Positions 37,899-50,400 of a stretch of 64,000 nucleotides of DNA are shown in pieces (position 1 is the stretch's first letter; each line of letters opens with the position of its first letter). The stretch is taken from NCBI RefSeq assembly GCF_016859285.1, contig NC_053400.1:28532001-28596000 (forward strand). The letters run 5' to 3'. The stretch is from Xiphias gladius. Its lineage: Eukaryota > Chordata > Actinopteri > Istiophoriformes > Xiphiidae. The translations under genes and the position numbers were made by a program. The notes beneath the pieces are model-generated. The model was not told where the DNA came from. It made no database searches and saw nothing but the letters and a program-made list of their open reading frames with translations.

Positions 37899-40800
37899 CT
37901 CGAGCTCCTCAGCCGGACAGGACGTCCGAACCTTTAGGAAATACGAAGACAGAAAGGTTTAAGCAGCCAGGACTCATGATAGGAGGCTGAGCATCAATAA
38001 GCAGACATGTATAATCAGTCTTTTTATGCAATTCACATGTATTGCCATTTAATCAATGTAATCGAAGACCTACCCAGCATAATGAGTCTTGACACTTTCT
38101 GAAACAGGGCTGTTTTTTGACGTCTGCGACAGGGACTGCAGTGAGACAAAGATGTTGCGGGATCGCTCAGTTATTCTATTGAAAAAAATGTGAGAGAGAC
38201 GGTAAAGAAGTGTTGACCGGTGGTGACGGTTGGAGCAGACACAGGAACCGGCACCTCTGCAACCCACTGTGTGGTCCGTGCAGTTTGAAGGTGCGTGATG
38301 CCTGTTGTAAGTACGAAAGGTTGAAATAAAAGACGGTGCTTGCCACAGCGGTAGAGTGATCATTTTATCAGAGCAATCAATAAACAGTTACATTTTTTTT
38401 AAAAATTACTTCGTGATTAATATTCACTGGTAGATCATATCGTATATCATTTCAGTCAGGGCCGTTAAAGCCAGTTATTTCAACATGATATATGCACCAC
38501 CAAGGCCTGACACACACAGTATTTGAAGAAATATTCCCAAAATTCACATCATTTGAGAAGAAGAACAGATTTTTGTGGTACGCAGAGTCGGCTGAGTGGT
38601 GTTATTTTAAACAAAACTTCAGTTCTCCACCTGCCTGCTGTATACAGTATACTCTATATGTCAGTTGAAGGTTAAAGTGTCTTTTTCAGTTTGCCTGCTG
38701 GTTTTGTGTTCAAAATGTCAACATTAATCGACCATGTTTTTTTTTGTTTTTTTTAAAAAACTCTTAATCAACCATGTCCAGGAGGTCCCTGACAGAAACT
38801 ATCCTTCAACAGTCGTGCAACTCGTGTTTCATCATCATATATTTAAAGAAAACGTTCAAAATTCACCGATGCGGGAGGAGGCTGGGGAGGCAGAGGGAGA
38901 TAAACTGCGCGGCAGCAGGTAGTGCGGCCGTGCCGAGGAGCAGCGTGAGAAGCGAAGTCTACACCCTCTGAGGCCAGGGCCGCCCTTGTTGGAGGAGATC
39001 AGTCATGGACATCTAGGATTGGACGACAGAGGGAACGCGTGAGTACAAAAATGACTCCCGCCCGAACCACCAGGAAGCTCAGGATCATATCTAGTGATGA
39101 AATTTTAAGAAAAAGACAAACGTAGTAACTCAACAGATGAGAAAACAGAGGCAAACAAGAGGTGACGAACAAACATTGGGACACGTGGTGCATACAACGA
39201 CTAAACAAACACAGTTAGGGTTTATGAATTGGTGTTGTATCATGCCTAATACCTACTTTGTGGTCATTTTTCTTTCCTTTCCATTTCATTAGCCGTTTTC
39301 TAGTATTTCATCACAAGCATTTTTTGTCAAATTCATGTGTAAAAACCCAGGTTTTTGTGGTACACCGAGGCGTTTAAATACAACCTCAGCTCTCCAAGTC
39401 TCTATATATAATCTTTTTGGGGGGGGGTTGTTGGTTGTGAGCGTTAAATGTCTGCATGTCAGTCAGATGACGCCACTTCTGCTCTTTTTCAGTAACTGAC
39501 TTTCCTCGTCTTAAAACTCTTAATAGATGAATGACAGGATGTTTCTTTCAGAAACTGCCAATTAACAGTTGTGCAAATGTGTTTCTTTTGTCGTTTCTTC
39601 TTCTATCGCTAGAAGTCGTTTGCCGATTCAAGGTGTAGGTTTAATGTCAACTTTTTTATATTTTGGATCAACCTAGAGAGCTACACATGTATTTTCTTCT
39701 CTATCACTCCTTACAAACAAATTTTAACTTGGTTTGATTCAACATTGTTTCCTGCTGTTATAATATGTGCGGTTTCTGTATATTATCAGGACATGTAGTA
39801 CATCTATTAAAGACTTTATTATACTTCAGACAAATTTAAAAGTGATTTTACTTAACTCTGACACAGCATGAGGCAGTGGTATCATAATGACATTAGAATG
39901 TGACAAAGTCAAGTCCAGTGTTATGAGGAGAACCGGTTTGAATACTTTTGTTACTACAGAGCTGAACAATCCACGTCTTACTTTTATTCCGCTAAAAGAT
40001 GGCTTCAAAAACAGCTTGAGAACTGAAACTTAAACATTTCAGGAGCTTGTCTGACTGTCGCACCTACCAGGATTTCAACAAAAGATTTACGGGGTTAAAT
40101 TATTCATACTCCGTTACGAGACACTAGTTGAAGTTTTTAAGGTTGTGCAACACCTTCAACAATTTTTAAACATATTGTCTTTTGTGGTAAACTGACACCT
40201 GAATCACACGTGTGTAACGTGTGTTTCTTATTCAAATAGTTTCCCCTCAAAAACAACAAAAATCCTGTTTATCAAAGTTTCTGTCGTACAATCAATCTGT
40301 AATCTTTATCATGTTCACTGAATCAGGACAGGAAGCTTGTGTAAGTCCAGTGCATTATCAGAGGCATTTTTGTATAAGACAACTAATTATCTGCTTAAAA
40401 TGTAAGTATCAGTTTGTTACTCAATTATAATTGTGTACAACCTTTTTGAGGGGCGAAACCTTCAACTCACAACAGACCAATTCCTCAAGATTTGTTGGTA
40501 AAACCACAAAATTTTGTGGACTCAAACCTCCAATCACTGAAATAAACATAGGGAAATCCAACATATCTATTACAGAAGTAAAATGAAATCCATTACCTCG
40601 AGCCACCTGCCACAGACGTCTCAAAGTTCCACCTAGTAATTGAGGTCTTGTCTGGTATCAAACAGGTATTGGAGTTTCCAATAAACGTGTTCCTCCTTTA
40701 TAGGTCTCAGGAACTTAAGGTGGAGTTCAGCTAAATTTGGGCACAGGCAGAATTAGCCAGTTAAACTGGCTGGACCACAGACTGTTTAAAAAAAAAAACA

Positions 40801-41037
40801 TGACAATAGTTTCGTGTCAAGAGGAGGACTTTGTGAAACTGGTAAGAATAATGGTATTTTACCTCAAATTCAGAACTCCCCTTTAAAATGCCTTGCATGG
40901 TTTTACAGTCAATGCAGTGTGTGTGTGTCTGACACCTGCTGTAACTCGCTGATCTGTTAGCAAAGACAGAAAGTTACAACAACAAAAAAATAAAAAAATA
41001 AAAAAAATACCCAAACACAGCTGTGAAGGCTGAGAGG
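37899..41037. other. Intergenic region between the ZP gene and taldo1
   Basis: No coding exon is recognised. A GC-rich patch at about 38,870-39,010 may hold a promoter or untranslated exon of the ZP gene, but no splice signal proves it. Two related segments, about 38,570-38,840 and 39,352-39,590, share several phrases and look like diverged copies of one repeat. Confidence 0.5.
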
Positions 41038-41498
41038 TTTATTTATTCAAAGAGCAGAATGTAATATTCTGAGGAATGATGGTACAATTATCTTTATTTG
41101 CCATAGCCCGTAGCAAAATTGTGGTCCTTTCTTGTAGTCACATAATTACTACTCAAAAGAGACTAGGCCAAGTCACATTAAGACATTTCTTCTGCAAAGT
41201 TGTTTATTTTTTTTTCCTTTCTGGTCAAGTTTTTAGCAAATATTAGACTATTTTACAACAACGCCACACCAACATTAGCATTAATCACCGTTTATGTTTG
41301 GTCAGAAAACAGACAGTCAGTCAGTCCCAGCCTAAGAGACGAAAGGTGTCCATTCAGGAGGTCCCTGGAGTTTGGTCAGATGAGAGGGAAGGCCTTCTGG
41401 TGCTTTGGACCTTCTATCAGGTAGCTGGGGACAAAGACGGCAGCCTCCTCACTCCTTATACTTCATGTCAATGCGGCTGGAGACGCCAAATGTGTTCA
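41038..41498 (-). other. taldo1: taldo1 3' UTR with poly(A) signal
   Basis: On the minus strand overlapping AATAAATAAA lies at 41,047-41,038, about 450 bases after the stop codon at 41,499. A 3' UTR of about 470 bases is plausible. Confidence 0.6.
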
Positions 41499-44400
41499 TT
41501 ACTGCCCGTTTTTCGCACTGAGCATTTTCTCCTGTGATTAAAAAAAAAAAAAAAAAAAAAAAAAGTTAGCATACAAGGCTTGACGAACACCTTGCATAAA
41601 CTAAATCATCACTATACTGGCTGCAAGGAAGCAGTGTGTCATTAGTATGAGTGCTCACACAGAATCATATACATTTGCCAAAAAAGAAGAAGAAGAAGAA
41701 GAAGAAGAAGAAGAAAGAAAAGCCTCTGACTTTGATCACGGTCTCCAGTTTGATGGCGTCAGCAGCAAACTTGCGGATGCCGTCGGACAGTTTCTCCACC
41801 GCCATGCGGTCCTCGTTGTGCTGCCAGCGGAAAGCCTTCTCATCCAGGTGGATCTTCTCCAGATCAGAGGCCTTGGCTGCAAAAACAAAACCATCACGGT
41901 AAATCTGGAGATACATTACAGGTTTTACAAATTACTACCCCCCCCGCCCCATGAGCAGACAGCAGATCATGTGTCATATTTGTACTATGTAGCATCCTTT
42001 CCCACATCTCTGTGCCCTTTAATCTTTGGCTATAACAAGAAACATCTGGGGTCTTGAGAACAGACCCTTCAAAAAACAGCACCATTGTCCTTTGATGCAA
42101 GAATGAAGTGAGTTGAGACTTTAATAGCAGCTGTCAGTGCAACATTTTTTTTTTCTTTGCATCAAATCAAGCTGCAGAACAGGAAAAATGTTTCCTATTA
42201 AATTAGGAAACAACAGCCTGTGCAGAGAGGCTGCACAGGTTGTTATTTCCTAATTTAATAAATATATTTAGGGATTCATTACGATCCAACTAGGTGCCAA
42301 AACCTTTGACTACTAGTGTCTTTAAGTATTTTTTGTCAAACCCTTTTTATGTTTTGTAGTTCACTATATGCCCAGGGACAATGAAAATAAAACTGGCAGA
42401 GCTATTTAAGAAAGCAGTATTTTGCGGGAAGTGAACACAGTCACAGAACAGTACCTTTCTCCACATTGAGGCTCTCTGTGACGGTGCTGTGATCTTGGCT
42501 GAGCTCTGCCAGCAGCCCCGGGGAGATGGTGAGCAGGTCGCAGCCGGCCAGGGCTTTGACTTGCCCCGTGTTTCTGAAGGAGGCGCCCATCACCACGGTG
42601 CTGTAGCCAAACTTCTTGTAGTAGTTGTAAATCTTTGTCACACTCAGCACACCTTGGGAAGGAGAAGAAGGGAAATTTAAAGCCAAGCCGTGAAACCAAA
42701 AGCCAAAACACGCACACATCCCTGGTTCACAAAAGCACCAGTTACAAAGTTACACGAAGCCTAATCAGTTCAAACTGAAGGATGTTTCAGAAGCACATAC
42801 CGTTTTCACTATGGTTTTCATTATGTGGTTACTGGTTTTGTTTTTGTTTAAAGACTGTCGGTAGTGCTGGTGAAAAATTCTGGTGAGTTCTGTTAAAAAG
42901 GCCCTGGAAACTTTCTCAGTGAGCTTCTTATTATGAGTGGTGGGATCCTACGTTCACACGCACCGTTTTCTGACAAAGTTAGAACAGTTATGGTTATTTC
43001 CCCGAGGGGTTTCTGCGCCGTTTTCTCCATGCTTTCCTGATTTGGTTTGAATTGGCTGGCATTCAGCTGCCGATTAGGGCTGGGCGATGTATCCAAAAAC
43101 ATATCGCAGTCTGGGATCGAATACTAGACAAATCACACGGTTTGTTAAGGTTCTAAACGGTGTGGAGAATGGTCGCGTTTCGCTGGCCTGCTCAGACTAG
43201 ATTAACAGCACACTGGGCACTGCGCCACCATGTTCTATGCCATTTATGTCAAATACATGTCATACTTGAAGTCCTTCCCTCTCAACTCATGCAAGAGCCT
43301 TAACAGGTCTCAGCCAGTCAAAAATCTCTGTTGTCAAACTGTAAGTATGTCTAGATGGAGAAAAACATTTCTCTTAAAAATGAGGTCGGAAGAGCGGGTG
43401 TCACTGACCACTGCTGTCGTCAGCCTCAAACACACCCACATATACCAGACACCAGACAAGCTGGAAAAAGGCTGAACCGTCTGAAACCAGAATTCAAATG
43501 GCTGCAGGAAGGAAATGTATTCAGTACCACACACAAATCTGACATCGGTGCCACTATAATGATAATGTGATGATAGATGACATATCACAATATTGAGTAT
43601 ATGTCCCGACCCTACTGTAAAAACCTGACCTTCACCAAAGAGTTTTTTCTGTCATTCATGGTACTGTCAAAGATATTTGGAAACAGATGGAAGGCAACTT
43701 TAAAGTGTATATAAATGTTTTCATTTCTTCATGCTTGACATAAAATTAATAGCTAAATCATATTTCCTGAAGTAACTTATGTTCCAGGTATTTGGGCTGT
43801 ATTTATTTGGCCATTGTTACAGAGTTGTGTTTCTCAACATATTGTTTTATCATGTTCTTAGTAAAGGCCATTCACAACACTACAGATAGAGGCATCAGCC
43901 TTCTTTGTAATGATAATTTTATATTATAATTTATATAATTGTATATAATATTGCTCTCACTTGATTTTCTACAGGGGAATCTCTTTAATAGTTTCCAGTT
44001 GAAGTGGGAAAGATAAAAAAGTGTGTGACAGAGAGAGACGAATTTGATTAAAATATATATATTTGAACAAACGAAACATCACAAATTTACCTCCTGAACC
44101 ACAGGTCACTTGAAGTCCATTGCTTCTGAAATACTTTCAGTGGACATTGGTCCCCTGGTGTAAACATGGTGGCCTAAATCCGCAGTGAAGGCCCTCACAA
44201 CTTTCTGGTTCCAAATGCCAAATACTTTAGCTTAGCATTGAGAAATAACTGGAAGTAGTGTACCAACCGATCACTCTCTGCTTTACTTGTTAACGGCACC
44301 AAATTGTCTTGTTCTTTCCAGGAAAGATCATTTGGAAATAAATTGGATTTTAAAGACTCATAAAATAAAGCCTTTTCCTATTTATAACAATTTTCCGTTC

Positions 44401-47400
44401 CTTTCGGGTTTTCAGTTTTTTCCAAAACCTTTTCCGGTCTAGAAAAGGCTACTTCCAAATTCCATGGCTTTTCTAGGTTTTCTATGACTGTTGTTATTTG
44501 GAAGTTAAAATTTCCCTGTGGAGTTTTCTTGAAAAGAAAACAAATTACGTTTACATTAATATTACTAACCAAAGTGCATTATATGTGTACCCTTGAGGCC
44601 AAACAAACAAATTAGATGCATTTTCTTCATAACAAATCCTTTTGTTTGTTATGAACCAGTATTTGTTCTTACTATTTGATTGGATTTTGCCTACCCTTTG
44701 TAAATGCTGATTTTAATAAGTGATTTATAAATAAACTCTAGTATTATTATTATTACTTAATAAATAATTGGTCCCAAGCCTACAGTGATCAACTGATACT
44801 GTAGTTACACATCCTAGAAAAATTAGAATACATTCATAAAAGAAGGCAAAGCCTTTGAAATATCAACAATGTTTTGCTGTCTTATCCAGTTTACGCAATG
44901 AAAAAGAATTCCTCCTTACGACTTATATTCAGACGAAGGCAGATTTCATAACACTAAGAATGGCCTTCATTACCTGGGTCTTCATGTGGCTCGTAGCTTT
45001 TGCGGTCTGTATTCTCCTTGTACCAGTCGAAGATGCGTCCAACGAAGGGTGATATAAGTGTTACCTTGGCTTCTGCACAGGCCACAGCCTGAGCAAAAGA
45101 GAACAGCAGGGTCATGTTGCAGTGAACACCATGCTTCTCCTCAAGCTCCCTAAACACACACACAAAAAAAAAAAAAAACAAGTTAAACATATCACAAGAC
45201 AGTAATACGTCCATATGTAAACACGCATTTTTCTCCTCCGCTTGACATTTCAACGAGAACCGCCTCAAAGATCGGGAAACATTTTTCTCAATGTGCAGTC
45301 TATTTGAGAGACCGTTCAGTCCTATTATTTTTGCACTGGTTAAATATGTGGTATCAAACTGACGTAGACCTATAAACACAGATACAGGCTACCGGGTATT
45401 ACGGTGACAACAGTCCAAAACCCAACGATATTCATAGAAAACAGAGGAAAGCAGCAAATTCTCTGATTGGAAGAAGCCAGAACCTGCAAATATTTGCTGT
45501 TTTTGCTTGATGTTTGACTTAAATGATTAATTTCCTTTCAATCACCTAATCATTTAATTGACTAATTGGTTTCACCTCAAAATTGGATCAAATAAAATCT
45601 AAGATTTAAAAAAAAAAAAAAAAGTAAAGAATTGTTTTTGCAGATGGAGTACTCTGATCATAGACCAGCTCTGTATCCTGTTTGTGTGGTAATACCCTTT
45701 ACCGCACAAGAACCATTAAGATACAAATCCATCTGCTCAATATTTAAACTCAGACTAACAATACATTATGTAACATGAATCCAGCTCATGATGATCAAAC
45801 TTCAGCTCGCTGCTCGGCCGCAGAGCTGTTTGTTCATTGAGTTTGTCTGGTGGTGGCTGGGAAAAAAAGAAACAGAATGGTTTTCTGTTTTGTTCCCTCA
45901 TTTGCAAAATGCCGCTTTGTTTAAATCATCTTTTGAAAATTTGGTGACGGTAAAAAGGTTTTTTTTTTGTTCTTTTTTTTTTTTTAATAAAATTTGATCA
46001 CCATGTTAGAGGGATGGCAAAGTTAAAATGTTTTAAATTCTACAGATCATGGCTAATTTAAACAAAGTATTACTAAATGACATCTCCACAATAGAGTGTA
46101 CATCTGTATGTCTCTTAAATTTTAAGCCAATGAAAACTATTTCACCATAACATTATATATTTGTGACTAAATAAGCCACAAAGTTAAAATTAAAAAACAA
46201 AAAAAACAACAACAACAGAAACAAAACAAAACACTACACTGCTTCATCAGGACTGTGCAGATGTAGTTTGGTCAATTTTGACTGAAAATAGCCTGGAAAC
46301 AAGCAAACAATTTCACAACTGTCACTGCATTTTGATTTAAATGGTGCCAAATCCTGGTGGTTATGCATTTTTCAACACAACCCACATCAACTCCAGTGAG
46401 AAGAGCACAAACAAAAAACACAGAGAGAAATCTAGAAATTAAAGTAGAACAATAACCATGTAGAACTGCACTGTTCCTACAAAGAAGCTCGTTAAGAAAG
46501 TTTTTTTTCGGGGCCTTTAACTTAAAAATTTTTTCATTCTGCAAATATTCCATGAAGGGAAAAAAAAAGTACCCAGTGGAGTTTTCTGGTAAACGTAAAA
46601 ACTGTTTACATTCATTAATTTTATGGTTCTCACCAATACACTAAGTGTATCCTTGAGGTCTAATCCTGAATTATTTACCTCTACGTTTACTTAAAAGCAG
46701 TCAACCCTGCTTTTGTTGATGCAAGGCTGCTTAATTTTGGTGCATTACAATTACCCGCCTGTATTTCATTGGAATAGTGTGAAACCACTGGACAGGAATG
46801 TATCACATCGCATCTTTCAGCTAATGCACAAGACCAACTAAAACGGGACCTGCACATTTAAAAATTAAAAAAATAAATAAAAAATAATAATAATCTACTA
46901 GAGGTCAGAAACTCCACAGGGTGCATTTTAAGTCTCTGCTATGGCTTCACAGCAAACCACATCTCAAGATAGCACCAGATTCATCCCCCTGAAAAGTGCT
47001 CAGTGAGCGCATACACTGAAGTTTTTCACGTTAATAAAGTGTATGAATTAGTTTCAATTAATTAGTTGTCAGTTCGAATTTGTTTGAGAGATAGAAAGGG
47101 AGATGCGACCAAGGTCTCCGGCTGAACTAGAACTAGGGACATTGCGGTTTGTGATCGCCGTCTTTTTGTTGGCTGAGGTGGTCTTTATTTGTGACGAAGC
47201 TGCACCACCTCCCAATGTAAGACATCGAAAGAGACCCTGTTGTGTCCACCTTGAGTCAAGGTAAGATCAAAAAGAGATGAAACCCATCAAGACCATAAAA
47301 TGCTAAAAAACAAATCAACTGATACGGACAAAAATGCAAACAAATGGCATAGCTACCATTATATACTCACTTGCCGGCCTCGATCCCCTCCCACGTCGAT

Positions 47401-50400
47401 GACAGCTTGATGAGCACACGCTCCTTGCTGATGCCTGCCTCTTCGTAGAGAGCGATGAGCCTAAGGGCCTTGGCAACCATTTCATCTTTATCAAAAGATA
47501 GTCTGTTAGGCGAAACAACACAACCATTAAGCGTTTAGCTCAAATTTGACATCCACACCCTATATTGGCACAATTACTGTGTTTTATTTCAGCCTAGTTT
47601 CAATGATTTATTGGTGGTGCAGCTGTGGCTCAGCAAGTAGCACGGGTTGTCTATTTATTGCAGGAGTGGTGTGATCCCCGGTTACTCCTGTGCACATGTC
47701 CTTGAACAAGACATTCATCTCCAAATGGCCCCGATGGTTGGGAGCATCCTACGTGGTAGCTTTCTTTTGAGTGTGTGTTTGTGTGTGGATGAATGGAGAG
47801 GCAAAGTGTAAAGGGCTTTAGATGAAAGTGATGTATACTGTAAATGCAGTTCATTTTACTGTTTTTATTCAATTCGTGATTCAGGTACCTATTTTACTGA
47901 AATGGAACATGTGAGTTGTTAAAATAAAGTTGTTTTTTCTCAAAAAAACAAAAAACACGCATCCTGCATTTTCTAAAATTTTGATTATTACATAATGTTG
48001 TGAGTGGATTTTATATATACATATGGGCTCCCAGCAAATTTTTTATAGAAGGATTAAGTGTAAATCTCCAAAGACAATAAAAGTAATTGCAATAAAGTTT
48101 TCCACATTTGAGGGATGACATAACCAATAACTTTGTCTCTGAATAAAAGCTGACTGTTCAATTGTAATATTTTAATGTAATACTGCACAGAGTTTACGTT
48201 CTCAGTCTACTGTGTTACTTTGAAAAGTTCAAGATAGTAAACATGTTTCCTGTCATAACTAGCCCCTTGTGACTTGTTGTTTCCACCTACCTGGCATCCA
48301 CCTCAGTAGAGACTCTGCCTGGAACCTTCTTGAGAATCTCTAGTCCAAAAGTAACAAACAGCTTGTCCATGGTGTTGGCTACCTGCTCCTCTTCAGTTCT
48401 GAACGGAGGAGGACACATTATTGTTATTATCTGGTGATCTCACTGGTCTAAGTTACACTGAAGAGAGGAATTTCATGAAAATAGACAACATTATGCAGTT
48501 ATACTTTTCTCAAAGCTGCCATCCTCGACTTCTGCGCATTCTCCGCATTACTAAGTACTTCATCAGGTTGAAGTTGTTTGACAGTTTAGGTACTCAACCA
48601 GTAAGGTGCAAAACCACAAACCCAATCCACATTTCTTCAACATGAAGAGTATGGAGACCATCTCCAAACACTGTAAATGTAGTTTTTAATGTTTAACCAC
48701 CCTCCATTGCACAAATCTAAGAAATACAATCATTAAAATGCATCACAAACCTCACGTTTAAGCAGGAATGACTAACATTACAATCAACTACCTGCTCTAA
48801 AATTGAGGAACTTTGTCAACACGTTGCACAGAGGAATTGTGTACTGTGCAACATCTACAAAACCACATAAAATGTTCCCTTTCTTTAGCAAATGTCTTGT
48901 ACTTCAGTGCTGTTTGGATTCAGGTTTGACCTCTAGTGTAATCCAACAGGTACACCACAAAAGAATGGTTTAAATTTAGGGAGTCTGCTTTAGCCCTCAT
49001 ATGTGCGCAACCTCTTACCCGCCTTTGGCGATGCCGTATTTGATGGCCTGATCCAATAGGGGCTGGTAGGCTGGCATCTTTGCGGCAGCCAGGATAAGAG
49101 ATGGGTTAGTGGTGGCATCTTGAGGCTTGTACTCGTCAATGGCTGCAGGATGGGAAGACACAGCAGAGACAAGTCATTTACACACAACCTGCTTTTTCAC
49201 ACTGTAGATATCATTCTTATGAATATCAAATATCTCATCAAGCCCAGGATCTGTCCTTTTATCCATTTAATTTGCCAAAACATCTGCGGGGGAAACTGGA
49301 CAGAGGTGGCATTCAAAACTTTGTATTACAGTGCAACTGTTCACCCTGAATCTTACAGGCCTAAGAAGTACAGCTTAAAGGCAAAATAAAAATATACAAT
49401 CTGGTTTCTAATTTTAGTCTAGGAAAAATAAAGTCACATCTATTTGAAATCTTCCGACAGTAGTCTATGCAGACAGTTGACACAATGTAACTAAGCAATT
49501 CAGACCAGTCTGGCTCTCTCGCTGAGATACCTCAATTCAAGGTTTTCCTTCATTTATTCATTCAAATGTGGATTTTGTCTGTGTTTAGGTAAAGAACATC
49601 AGAGAGTGTCACAGTGGGAACTCTGGTATGTTGAATCTACAATATAATGCTGCTTTCAGATAGAAATTGCGCCATCTACTGCCTAGACGTGTTGCTGTTC
49701 TGTCCTGTGAAAAACAGAAACCAGATTCAGAAGCGGCAGATGGATATCAGTGTTTCTTCTTATAAAGAAGAATACACAGTTTAAAATTGCCTTAGGAAAG
49801 AGAAAGGGCTTAAGTAGGGCAATGATTATTGATTTAATCATCTTCTGTTTATTACAAAAGCTAGATTATATGATTCTGGGAATTATGAGACTGCCCTACT
49901 TAATAAAAAATATGACAAACTGACTTCAAAAGAGTTGAGTAATGTTTATGATAAAAGTCACAAGGCCTGTATTGAGATCTTATTTTATCCCATTACCAAA
50001 AGAACTCTGACAGAACAGTTTTTAAAATCATCCTCTTGCAGTTTACAGAACTGTACTGCAGATTTTAATTTGATATGCATGAGTGGCAGGGCCTTTTCAC
50101 GGGACGCAGTGGTTTTTTTGTGAGGACTCGACTGTAGCAGCTGAGTTCTGTCAACGCTGCCAGCTCTTCGGCCTAAGAACAAAGCCTGCCTCTGTTCTGT
50201 AGCCAGGTGTCTCTCACAGTAGCTCCAAAATAATTGGATCCTTCTGTAGGTCATTGGGTTTGGACTGGATACTCGTGATCAACAGTTCAAGAAGACACTA
50301 CACAGTTAAAGAGCTGATTATGGCAATATTCACAAAAGATGGGGTCTGGTCAGTCTACCATATGGGTAGTTTTGTAAGCTATCCATAATTTAATAGCCAT

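Noticed and set aside
38070-38363. 97-aa minus-strand open frame with several Cys upstream of the ZP gene
   Set aside because: No convincing splice sites or similarity, and the signal-peptide exon at 37,898 already supplies a proper start.
41647-42057. Plus-strand open frame with a poly-Glu run
   Set aside because: It is the antisense shadow of a taldo1 exon plus the GAA microsatellite.
47614-47700. tRNA gene
   Set aside because: The A and B box-like parts do not fold into a cloverleaf and are followed by a SINE body.
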